Source: Nitrospirota bacterium
GTDB taxonomy: Bacteria > Nitrospirota > Nitrospiria > Nitrospirales > NS-4
DNA: 8,331 bases
Assembly (NCBI GenBank): GCA_005877565.1
Contig: VBOK01000029.1
Coordinates: 1-8,331 of the forward strand
Direction of reading: 5' to 3'
Shown: piece by piece, positions 1-5,113 of the stretch
Position numbering within the stretch: position 1 is the stretch's first letter
How the letters are laid out: each line of letters starts with the position of its first letter
The notes under the pieces: generated by a model
Database searches by the model: none
What the model saw: only the letters and a program-made list of their open reading frames with translations
What the model was told of the DNA's origin: nothing
Program-made: the position numbers and the translations under genes

Positions 1-236
1 GACCTGCGATTGAGGCCGACCTCGTGAATCTAGGCCAGCTCTCCGAGGTGGAGCACCAGCTGGAGGAAGCGATCAGCTACTATGACCGGGCCTACCGAGG
101 CTACCGCGTGCTCAATCAGATGCCGAAGGCCGTCGACGTGTTGACCCGACTGATCCGGGTCGTCAAGGCGGCCGGCCAGGAATCCCTTGCCGCCACCTAC
201 CAGGCTGAGTTGAACACGCTGACCAAGAAACCGTAA
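1..236 (+). CDS. TPR-repeat protein, C-terminal end (partial)
   Basis: The 3' end of a gene that enters the window already open: the frame starting at base 3 has no stop before TAA at 234-236, and no start codon with a ribosome binding site is visible. The visible 77 residues are almost wholly helical. A segment around NLGQLSEVEHQLEEAISYYD fits one tetratricopeptide repeat (paired helices, small residues at the packing positions, then AYRGYR). It is followed by another amphipathic helix pair ending in a lysine-rich tail. TPR proteins are protein-protein interaction scaffolds; the partner and location cannot be told from this fragment. The TPR call is by pattern and could also be another alpha-solenoid repeat. 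That it is a real coding end is fairly sure. Confidence 0.65.
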   Translation, partial: PAIEADLVNLGQLSEVEHQLEEAISYYDRAYRGYRVLNQMPKAVDVLTRLIRVVKAAGQESLAATYQAELNTLTKKP

Positions 237-404
237 GTCCCAACGTCCAAGAAACCTCGTCGGACGCTCCTGAGCTGTGACATTTCCGTTCATTTTCGAA
301 CAGTTGCCCTGGTCCACCAGCTCAACTTTCACGGTGTTCGCCCTGCCTCCACTGAGCGAAAGCCACCACCAAATGGTCCCACTTTGGTCGAAATGTGGAC
401 AGGT

Positions 405-432
405 TTGAGTATGGCACCCCGCTTGGTATTAA
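405..432 (+). promoter_or_regulatory. Possible sigma-70 promoter upstream of the 62-aa membrane protein
   Basis: TTGAGT (405-410), 16 bases, then TATTAA (427-432), about 44 bases before the ATG at 477. This is the only AT-rich patch in the 240-base intergenic region 237-476. Just upstream lies an inverted repeat, ACCAAA (368-373) and TTTGGT (383-388) around a 9-base loop, which could be an operator or chance. A 7-base inverted repeat, TGAGCTG (271-277) and CAGCTCA (318-324), lies after the TPR stop without a T-tract, so it is not a convincing terminator. Nothing else is seen in this intergenic stretch. Confidence 0.35.
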
Positions 433-476
433 TAGTCGGGGGAAAAGCGACAGGAGAGTCACGAAAAGGTGGGGGC

Positions 477-665
477 ATGGAACTCTTCGGTGACGGACTT
501 CAGCTTGTAGGGTTCTTGGCAGTGACCGTCGCGGTCCTAGCCTCGTTAGTGGCGGTTGCCATCGGCATCACGGTCTTCTTGTACATGGCCGACCGGAGGA
601 TCGAGATTGACAAGAGGGAGCGCGGCCATCTTGATTCAAACATTCCGGCTGAGGCCCAGGCGTAA
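477..665 (+). CDS. Small single-pass membrane protein, 62 aa, unknown function
   Basis: Starts at ATG 477 with a purine-rich binding site (AAAAGGTGGGGG) directly upstream. The frame stays open back to a TTG at 384, but that extension crosses the likely promoter and lacks a binding site, so 477 is preferred. Residues about 10-37 form one long hydrophobic helix rich in Val, Ala and Leu. It is followed by ADRR and a charged tail (EIDKRERG) of about 25 residues, so the C-terminus is probably cytoplasmic. No family is recognised. The next gene, another one-helix protein, starts 27 bases downstream, and a PilZ gene follows; the three may be co-transcribed. Real gene likely; function unknown. Confidence 0.6.
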   Translation: MELFGDGLQLVGFLAVTVAVLASLVAVAIGITVFLYMADRRIEIDKRERGHLDSNIPAEAQA

Positions 666-692
666 GGGCGTGTGGAAGCGTAGAGGCGTTGC

Positions 693-857
693 ATGCTGGC
701 GATAGGCGCATTCTTGATCGTCTCGATTCTCGTGAGCCTCATCCTCCGCTTGAGCAGCGAGCGGGAACGCGCGAGGCGCCGGGGCGCCAGAACGCCGGCC
801 CGCTTCGTCGAATTCACGGGCAGGCGGCTCACGATTTCTGCTCGAAAAGCTGAGTAA
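693..857 (+). CDS. Small basic membrane protein, 54 aa, unknown function
   Basis: ATG 693 to TAA 857. An in-frame TAG at 681-683 fixes 693 as the earliest ATG. The upstream AGAGG is a weak ribosome binding site. Residues 2-20 (LAIGAFLIVSILVSLILRL) form a hydrophobic helix, followed by a strongly basic tail (SSERERARRRGAR, then FTGRRLTISARKAE). By the positive-inside rule the tail should face the cytoplasm, where it could touch lipid headgroups or nucleic acid. No family recognised. It lies between the 62-aa membrane protein and the PilZ gene, with gaps of 27 and 29 bases, which suggests one transcript. It could be spurious, but a clean N-terminal membrane helix directly after the start argues for a gene. 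Confidence 0.45.
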   Translation: MLAIGAFLIVSILVSLILRLSSERERARRRGARTPARFVEFTGRRLTISARKAE

Positions 858-886
858 ACGCCAGGAGACCCACGAGTAGGCAGGAA

Positions 887-1267
887 ATGGAGCTAACACC
901 TAAGTCTGTCGGGACGGTGGTCGGAGAGCGGCGGCGGACGCCGCGCTATCACCTCCTGACGCGCGTCGATATCTTGGTGGCCGGCAGCGGTGACGCGTAC
1001 TGGGGGAGCATGCGCAACTTGAGCCGGAGCGGCGTGGCGGTCACTGTGCAGCATCATTTGAAGACGCATCAGAGAGTCACGGTACGCTTCCATCACCAGA
1101 GTCTCGACGGGAGGGAAGTCGTCGAGGATCTGGTCGCCACGGAGATCTGGCAGTGCGGAGACAACGCTGGGCTGGAATTTGATCCCCCGCTGACAGCCGA
1201 CTCGCCTGCATTACAGAAGGCGCGGTATCTGGTGGCACACCTCGTCGAAAAGGAAGCAGAGCGGTGA
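887..1267 (+). CDS. PilZ domain protein, probable c-di-GMP receptor
   Basis: A 126-residue stand-alone PilZ protein. Both family motifs are present: RxxxR at R16-R20 (in ERRRTPRY) and (D/N)xSxxG at N44-G49 (NLSRSG). These are the two elements that grip cyclic di-GMP in PilZ domains, so binding is likely kept. The beta-barrel strands run through about residue 98 (AGLEF), with a short C-terminal helix (KARYLVAHLVEKEAER). No signal peptide or membrane segment, so it is cytoplasmic. ATG 887 is preceded by GTAGGCAGG at short spacing. Single-domain PilZ proteins commonly act as adaptors that pass c-di-GMP level to motility, secretion or exopolysaccharide machinery; which one applies here is not shown. 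Two small membrane proteins just upstream could be partners. Confidence 0.85.
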   Translation: MELTPKSVGTVVGERRRTPRYHLLTRVDILVAGSGDAYWGSMRNLSRSGVAVTVQHHLKTHQRVTVRFHHQSLDGREVVEDLVATEIWQCGDNAGLEFDPPLTADSPALQKARYLVAHLVEKEAER

Positions 1268-1274
1268 GGGGTTG

Positions 1275-1283
1275 TGGCATAAT
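1275..1283 (+). promoter_or_regulatory. Extended -10 promoter element at the start of the small exported protein
   Basis: TG-G-CATAAT: the TGn extension at 1275-1277 and a five-of-six match to TATAAT at 1278-1283. No good -35 is seen, which extended -10 promoters tolerate. The expected transcription start is about 1290, which is the A of an ATG. The mRNA would therefore be leaderless or nearly so. Confidence 0.45.
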
Positions 1284-1297
1284 ACGGCCATGGGAAA

Positions 1298-1783
1298 GTG
1301 GGCCGTAAAAAAATAATCCCCGCTGCCCGCCTCATCGCGCTTGCGTTCCTCCTGGTGGCACCGACCGCCTGCATGCCGAATTATCGCGCCTTCATGAAAC
1401 AAGCGGACTCGCTGGGCGCTGCCTGTAACCAAGCTGCCGCGCAGTTCGCCGTCACGCCGACCACGGAGGCGCGCCAGGAGGCGCTCAGCAAACTCAAAGA
1501 CCTGAACGACGCACTGATCAAAACAGCCGGGTACGAGCGTGAGGCCCGGCGGACCAACTCTGTGGACCTCATCGACGCCAACCGCGCCTTCCTGGAAACA
1601 GGACGGGCGTGGGGGAGTTGCTCGCTCGAATACAACAGGGTGCTCGTCGCGATCGGAGAGCGGGACACCGCCCGGCACAACTACCAGGGTCTGCTGTCCC
1701 GGCTCACCGCTCCTCAATTTGTGGCCGAGCGCCGCCAGATCCAGCAGGCGCTCGACGAACTGGACGGTGCACAGAGTCGTTAG
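1298..1783 (+). CDS. Exported helical protein, possible lipoprotein, unknown function
   Basis: Read from GTG 1298 this is 161 residues: a basic n-region (MGRKK), a hydrophobic stretch (ARLIALAFLLVAPTAC) and Cys25, followed by a hydrophilic helical body to residue 161 rich in Ala, Gln, Arg and Glu. The TAC before the possible lipid-modified Cys resembles a lipobox, but the -3 position is Pro, so lipid attachment is uncertain; ordinary signal peptidase I export is the alternative. The start is doubtful. An ATG at 1290 in another frame reads MGKWAVKK and then stops at TAA 1314, just after a run of seven A. One more A, or a -1 slip, would join it to this frame and give 164 residues. No binding site precedes either start. 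No family recognised; it converges on the uracil-DNA glycosylase gene 17 bases away. Confidence 0.65.
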   Translation: MGRKKIIPAARLIALAFLLVAPTACMPNYRAFMKQADSLGAACNQAAAQFAVTPTTEARQEALSKLKDLNDALIKTAGYEREARRTNSVDLIDANRAFLETGRAWGSCSLEYNRVLVAIGERDTARHNYQGLLSRLTAPQFVAERRQIQQALDELDGAQSR

Positions 1784-1800
1784 CGAGTGCCTGCAGCTGT

Positions 1801-2481
1801 TTACGTCAGCGCCCTCCTGGCCGTCGCAAATATCGAGGCGAACATCGGTCCCGTCAGTTTTCCCGTAAAGGTGTTCTGCTGGGACGGATGGTAGGACCCG
1901 ATCAGAGTGACGCCCCACGGGAGCCGGTAGACCCGCCCGTGTCCGAAGGGAGGGAGCGGACGGGGCAACGCATGGCCGAGCTCGCGGCAGGCCTTGAGGT
2001 AGCCGTCGAACGCGATCTTGCCCAGGACCACCACGACGCGGACGCGGGTGAGCAGCCTCAGCTCGTTCACGAGGAAGGGCCGGCACCGGTCGAATTCTTC
2101 GGGCAGCGGCTTGTTGCCCGGGGGCGCGCAGCGGACGGTGGCCGTGATGTAGCAGTCAATCAGGCGCATCCCGTCGTCCCGAGAAACCGACTCGGCCTGG
2201 CTGGCGAAGCCGAACTGGTGCAAAACGCCGTAGAGCCAGTCGCCGCTGCGATCTCCGGTGAACATCCGACCCGTGCGGTTGCCACCGTGCGCCGCCGGCG
2301 CGAGGCCTACGATCAACAGACGGGCCTTGACGTCCCCGAAGCCGGGGACGGGTTTCCCCCAATACGTCCAGTCGTGGAAACGACGCGTTTTGCGATGTGC
2401 GATCTCCTCACGGTACGCCACGAGGCGGGGGCATTGGCGGCAGGCGGTGATGGTGTCGTGCAGGACGCTCAAGCGGGACAT
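1801..2481 (-). CDS. udgB: Uracil-DNA glycosylase, family 5 (UDGb type, 4Fe-4S)
   Basis: 226 residues, close to the family length. It removes uracil, and in characterised family 5 enzymes also hypoxanthine and other deaminated bases, from DNA as the first step of base excision repair. Motif 1 is GLAPAAHGGNRTGRMFTGD (residues 59-77). The Ala-rich form without the catalytic Asp or Asn of families 1 and 4 is typical of family 5. Motif 2 is SYHPSQQNT (196-204) with His198. Cys14 and Cys17 (CRQC), Cys118 and Cys133 are placed to hold the iron-sulfur cluster. No signal peptide; cytoplasmic. ATG 2481 is the first start, and an extended -10 sits 7 bases upstream. The gene diverges from the lytic transglycosylase, sharing an intergenic promoter region of under 80 bases. 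Single-gene unit; no repair partner adjacent. Confidence 0.92.
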   Translation of the reverse strand: MSRLSVLHDTITACRQCPRLVAYREEIAHRKTRRFHDWTYWGKPVPGFGDVKARLLIVGLAPAAHGGNRTGRMFTGDRSGDWLYGVLHQFGFASQAESVSRDDGMRLIDCYITATVRCAPPGNKPLPEEFDRCRPFLVNELRLLTRVRVVVVLGKIAFDGYLKACRELGHALPRPLPPFGHGRVYRLPWGVTLIGSYHPSQQNTFTGKLTGPMFASIFATARRALT

Positions 2482-2488
2482 GCGCGGG

Positions 2489-2497
2489 ATTCTACCA
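2489..2497 (-). promoter_or_regulatory. Extended -10 promoter of the uracil-DNA glycosylase
   Basis: Read on the minus strand: TGG (2497-2495) then TAGAAT (2494-2489), five of six matches to TATAAT. Seven bases separate it from the ATG at 2481, so transcription should begin at or within a base or two of the start codon. This predicts a leaderless message, in keeping with the absence of a Shine-Dalgarno sequence. The -35 region is poor (TTCCTG-like). Confidence 0.5.
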
Positions 2498-2505
2498 GAT
2501 TTACC

Positions 2506-2534
2506 TTGCCACCCAGGAAAACCCTTGCTAGAAT
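2506..2534 (+). promoter_or_regulatory. Strong sigma-70-type promoter of the lytic transglycosylase
   Basis: TTGCCA (2506-2511), exactly 17 bases, then TAGAAT (2529-2534), preceded by TGC (2526-2528), an extended -10. The expected start point is near 2541. A Shine-Dalgarno stretch AGGGGGAGGG (2545-2554) then precedes ATG 2560. It overlaps back to back with the divergent promoter of the uracil-DNA glycosylase, so the two polymerases could interfere. This is the best promoter in the window, and it supports 2560 as the real translation start. Confidence 0.7.
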
Positions 2535-2559
2535 TTCATAACACAGGGGGAGGGCGTGT

Positions 2560-2715
2560 ATGAGCCAAAGGGAATGGATCACGCGAGCTCGATCCCTGCT
2601 TGCGGCCGTCGTGCTCCTGGCCGTGCCGTTGGCGACCGATACCATGAGCGATCAAGACCAAGTTCGCCGGCTCCGCGGTGCCGCTCAATGTCTGGCAGGT
2701 GAGGGAGCGGATTGA
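2560..2715 (+). pseudogene. Signal-peptide segment of the lytic transglycosylase, out of frame with its body
   Basis: ATG 2560 follows a strong promoter and a good binding site and encodes 51 residues before TGA 2713. The first 25 are a classical signal peptide: a basic n-region (MSQREWITRAR), then a hydrophobic core (SLLAAVVLLAVPLA) ending in Ala. After about residue 30 the frame gives an unconvincing sequence. Meanwhile the +1 frame, open from 2648, reads IKTKFAGSAVPLNVW, the natural N-terminal flank of the transglycosylase. Skipping one base near 2650 joins the two into a 298-residue exported enzyme. Read as a frameshift or an assembly indel inside one gene, not as a separate gene. Confidence 0.65.
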
Positions 2716-3457
2716 GTACGAGTTCTACCGCTTACTGGAAGACGAAGGGGAAAGCATCATCCTGGCGAAGCGCACCGGCCGTTGCTTTCCGCCCGCCGAG
2801 CGCCAGTTGGCCGAAGCCGGGCTGTCGGACGATCTGAAGTTCATCCTGCTCGTCGAGAGCAAATGTATTTCGGCTGCCTATTCACGGGCTAGAGCGTCCG
2901 GGCCCTGGCAGTTCGTCCCCTCGACCGGGCGGCTCTTCTCGCTGCAGAACAACCACTGGAAAGACGACCGCCGTAACCTCGAACTTTCGACTGAGGCTGC
3001 CGTCAAGTACCTGAAAAAGCTGCACGACATTTTTGGCGACTGGTTCCTGGCCATGGCAGCCTATAACACCGGCGAGGTCCACATCCGGAAGGCCATGCGC
3101 GAGCAGCGAGTCGACGACTACTGGAAGCTGCACTACGCCACGGAGACCATGCGCTACGTGCCCCGCATCATCGCGAGCAAGGAGATCTTCTCCCAGCCGG
3201 ATAAGTACCTGGGCGTGGCCAAGGCCGATCTCTACCCGCCGCTGGACACCGAAGTGGTGACGATCAATGTCAAGGAGGATCGGCGCCATCTGGCCGCCGT
3301 GGCGGAGGAGTTCGGCACCTATTTCCTTGAGCTGAAGCTCCTGAACCCCGAGATCCGCAAGGACTACCTGCCGCGCGGGACACACCAGATCAAGATCCCG
3401 CGGCGTCCTGACAATGGCTGTCCCATGTCTTGCGACAAGGCAGACGAGCCTCGCTGA
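2678..3457 (+). CDS. Lytic murein transglycosylase, MltD-like (SLT domain), signal peptide out of frame
   Basis: The body of a family 1 lytic transglycosylase, which cuts peptidoglycan between MurNAc and GlcNAc to leave a 1,6-anhydro end. Residue numbers are from GTG 2678. The catalytic Glu is Glu60 (LLVESKC). SGPWQFVPSTGR (74-85) and AAYNTGE (127-133) are the substrate-binding motifs of the SLT fold. Residues about 195-242 (VVTINVKEDRRHLAAVAEEF to HQIKIP) resemble a LysM-like peptidoglycan-binding unit. GTG 2678 is only a formal start: no binding site precedes it, and the product would lack a signal peptide and stay in the cytoplasm, away from its substrate. The true N-terminus is probably encoded from ATG 2560 in another frame. 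Its 3' end overlaps the glycerate kinase frame by 28 bases. Confidence 0.85.
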   Translation: MPLNVWQVRERIEYEFYRLLEDEGESIILAKRTGRCFPPAERQLAEAGLSDDLKFILLVESKCISAAYSRARASGPWQFVPSTGRLFSLQNNHWKDDRRNLELSTEAAVKYLKKLHDIFGDWFLAMAAYNTGEVHIRKAMREQRVDDYWKLHYATETMRYVPRIIASKEIFSQPDKYLGVAKADLYPPLDTEVVTINVKEDRRHLAAVAEEFGTYFLELKLLNPEIRKDYLPRGTHQIKIPRRPDNGCPMSCDKADEPR

Positions 3458-4851
3458 TCCTTCCGTCCTCACCCATCCGGGCAGCGTTGCGTCGCATCCT
3501 GCTCGCCGCGCTCGACGCGACTGCCCCCGCCCTCGCCGTTCGGCGGGCGTTGACGCTTCGGCGTCAGACTCTGCGCGTGGACAGCCGCCTGTATGACTTG
3601 CGCAGTATTGGACGGGTGGTTGCCATCGGCGCGGGCAAGGCCTCCGTCCCCATGGCGAGCGCCGTGCGCGAAGTCCTCCGCGGAAGGCTCGATGCCGTGT
3701 TTGTGGTGGCGCCAGGGCCCGTGATCAGGCGGGCGAAGTCGGGGATTGAGGTTGCCGAAGCCGGCCATCCGATTCCGGATCGAAGGGGTGTGCAGGCAGC
3801 TCGTCACATACTGCAGCTCGCCTCCTCCCTCGACAAGGACGACCTGTTGATCGTGCTCCTGTCCGGAGGCGCTTCCAGTCTCCTGCCCTTGCCGGCAGCA
3901 GGGCTGACACTGGCAGACAAGCAGCGGACGACGCAGCTACTCCTGCGCTCCGGCGCGACGATCGCCGATGTCAATACCGTCCGTAAGCACCTCTCCGCGA
4001 TCAAGGGTGGGCGGCTGGCGGTGGCGACCCCCGCCTCGGTGCTCACGCTCATCCTCTCCGATGTGGGGGGGGACGATCTCGGCGTGATCGGGTCCGGTCC
4101 GACCGCGCCAGACCGGACCACGTTCCTGGATGCGGTGCGCATCGTTCGCCGCTACAGCCTCTGGGAGCGGCTGCCGGTCGCGGTGCGCGTCCATCTGGTG
4201 GAGGGGCTGGCCGGAGGGCGGGACGAGACGCCCAAACCGCGAAGCCTGAACTTCCGGCGGGTCCAGCATGTCGTCGTCGGCAACAACCGGCTGGCGGTCG
4301 AGGCGGCGGCAAAGGTCGCGCACAAGGAGGGCTACGAAAGCGTGCTCTTCGGCATGTTCGTGACGGGAGAGGCCGGCCAGTTTGGGCGGTGGATGGGTGA
4401 GCTCGGGAAGGAGTTGGCCAGGCGGACCACACTGCCTGGACCGGTGTGCGTGCTGGCCGGCGGTGAGTTGACCGTCACTGTGCGCGGCTCAGGGACGGGC
4501 GGACGGGCGCAGGAGTTTGCGCTTGCGGCTGCGCTGGCGATCCAAGGCACGCCGGGTGTCTGGGTGGCAGGGTTTGGCACGGATGGTCGCGACGGGCCGA
4601 CCGATGCGGCCGGGGCGGTCGCCGATGGCGAGACCGTCGCGAGCGGCAAGCGCAAGAGAATGGATGCGACGCGCTGTCTCCACAAGCACGACAGCTACAC
4701 CTTCTTCAAGAAAGTCGGCGGCCACATCAAGACCGGCCTCACCGGCACCAACGTCAACGACTTGTACATAGTCTTCGTCCATCCTGTTTCAATCGGACGA
4801 TCAGTCGTTCATAATAGGGCATTATCCAGCAGGAGGTCGCGGCGTGGCTGA
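3430..4851 (+). CDS. gckA: Glycerate 2-kinase, GckA/MOFRL family
   Basis: 473 residues with the DUF4147 N-terminal half and the MOFRL C-terminal half of class II glycerate kinases. These phosphorylate D-glycerate with ATP, usually to 2-phosphoglycerate, linking the glycerate and hydroxypyruvate pathways to lower glycolysis. Visible motifs: GAGKAS (67-72), LLSGGASSLLPLP (143-155), NTVRKHLSAIKGGRLA (182-197), SDVGGDDLGVIGSGPTAPD (210-228), GTGGRAQEFAL (355-365), GTDGRDGPTDAAGA (383-396) and the terminal TGTNVNDL (438-445). The start is uncertain: TTG 3430 has no binding site and lies inside the transglycosylase gene; TTG 3487 (residue 20) is an alternative. The last 23 residues after NDLYIVFV have AT-richer codon ends than the rest and overlie the next gene's promoter, so the ancestral stop was probably lost. 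No signal peptide; cytoplasmic. Confidence 0.9.
   Translation: MRQGRRASLILPSSPIRAALRRILLAALDATAPALAVRRALTLRRQTLRVDSRLYDLRSIGRVVAIGAGKASVPMASAVREVLRGRLDAVFVVAPGPVIRRAKSGIEVAEAGHPIPDRRGVQAARHILQLASSLDKDDLLIVLLSGGASSLLPLPAAGLTLADKQRTTQLLLRSGATIADVNTVRKHLSAIKGGRLAVATPASVLTLILSDVGGDDLGVIGSGPTAPDRTTFLDAVRIVRRYSLWERLPVAVRVHLVEGLAGGRDETPKPRSLNFRRVQHVVVGNNRLAVEAAAKVAHKEGYESVLFGMFVTGEAGQFGRWMGELGKELARRTTLPGPVCVLAGGELTVTVRGSGTGGRAQEFALAAALAIQGTPGVWVAGFGTDGRDGPTDAAGAVADGETVASGKRKRMDATRCLHKHDSYTFFKKVGGHIKTGLTGTNVNDLYIVFVHPVSIGRSVVHNRALSSRRSRRG
4787..4815 (+). promoter_or_regulatory. Possible promoter of the 58-aa membrane protein
   Basis: TTTCAA (4787-4792), 17 bases, then CATAAT (4810-4815). The -10 is good and the -35 weak. 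The expected start near 4822 would give a leader of about 22 bases containing the AGGAGG. The -10 is part of a small palindrome, ATAAT (4811-4815) and ATTAT (4821-4825), which could bind a regulator or be chance. Confidence 0.35.
4831..4836 (+). promoter_or_regulatory. Consensus Shine-Dalgarno AGGAGG deciding the GTG start at 4844
   Basis: A perfect AGGAGG lies seven bases before GTG 4844. It is among the strongest ribosome binding sites in the window and is the main reason to accept a 58-residue gene here. Confidence 0.75.
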
Positions 4852-5020
4852 GACCGAAGAAACAGTAAAGGCCAATACATCAACTGAGACAGCGAGCGCG
4901 AAGGAGCCGGGCTTGATCGAAAGCCCGGGAGACAAATGGTGGTGGGTGATCACGATCGGCATCCTGCTGTGGATCGGATTCTGCAGCGTGGCCGTGCTCA
5001 TCTATCTATGGCGGCACTAG
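4844..5020 (+). CDS. Small tail-anchored-type membrane protein, 58 aa, unknown function
   Basis: GTG 4844, seven bases after a perfect AGGAGG, to TAG 5020; it overlaps the glycerate kinase end by 8 bases. Residues 1-30 are hydrophilic, acidic and Thr/Ser-rich (MAETEETVKANTSTETASAK and following). Residues about 31-56 form one hydrophobic helix that opens with an aromatic Trp triplet (DKWWWVITIGILLWIGF) and closes with LWRH, so almost nothing remains after the membrane. This shape, soluble acidic head plus C-terminal anchor, fits a small membrane-complex subunit or regulator. No family recognised. The gene converges on the PCP_red gene 86 bases away, or overlaps its frameshifted tail by 15 bases. 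Confidence 0.7.
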   Translation: MAETEETVKANTSTETASAKEPGLIESPGDKWWWVITIGILLWIGFCSVAVLIYLWRH

Positions 5021-5113
5021 ATAATAATCAATTCGCTCCACCCGCACCATCGGCATGACCATGCCCTGGCCGGGCTCTTCGTGGGCGAAGTCGTAGAGGA
5101 GCGCTTCTAGAGC
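5006..5113 (-). pseudogene. Out-of-frame C-terminal tail of the PCP_red protein
   Basis: Directly across the PCP_red stop (TAG 5109-5107), the -1 frame continues as coding-like sequence for 35 codons to TAG at 5008-5006: ALEALLYDFAHEEPGQGM and then VMPMVRVERIDYYLVPP. Of 35 third positions 24 are G or C, and nearly all from the fourth to the twenty-sixth codon, as expected of genes in this GC-rich genome. That frame has TGA at 5122-5120 and no good start before the ATG at 5062, so it is not an independent gene. One extra G after GACAAG would fuse it to PCP_red and give a 370-residue protein. Confidence 0.45.

Noticed and set aside
384..476. N-terminal extension of the 62-aa membrane protein to TTG 384
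   Set aside because: No binding site; the extension crosses the likely promoter, and ATG 477 has a purine-rich binding site.
1609..2541. Plus-strand open frame of 310 codons over the uracil-DNA glycosylase
   Set aside because: Starts inside the 1298 gene without a binding site, has low-complexity composition, and runs antisense to a gene with complete family 5 motifs.
3414..3596. Frame from ATG 3414 as a separate small gene or alternative glycerate kinase start
   Set aside because: It is out of frame with the kinase, gives Arg/Pro/Ser-rich sequence without features, and has no binding site.
4065..4072. Run of eight G in the glycerate kinase as a phase-variation tract or indel
   Set aside because: The frame is intact across it and encodes the conserved SDVGGDDLG motif, so there is no sign of a shifted state.
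5052..5065. Small hairpin GGCAT/ATGCC between the convergent genes as a terminator
   Set aside because: Only 5 base pairs and no T-tract on either strand; it also lies within the likely frameshifted PCP_red tail.
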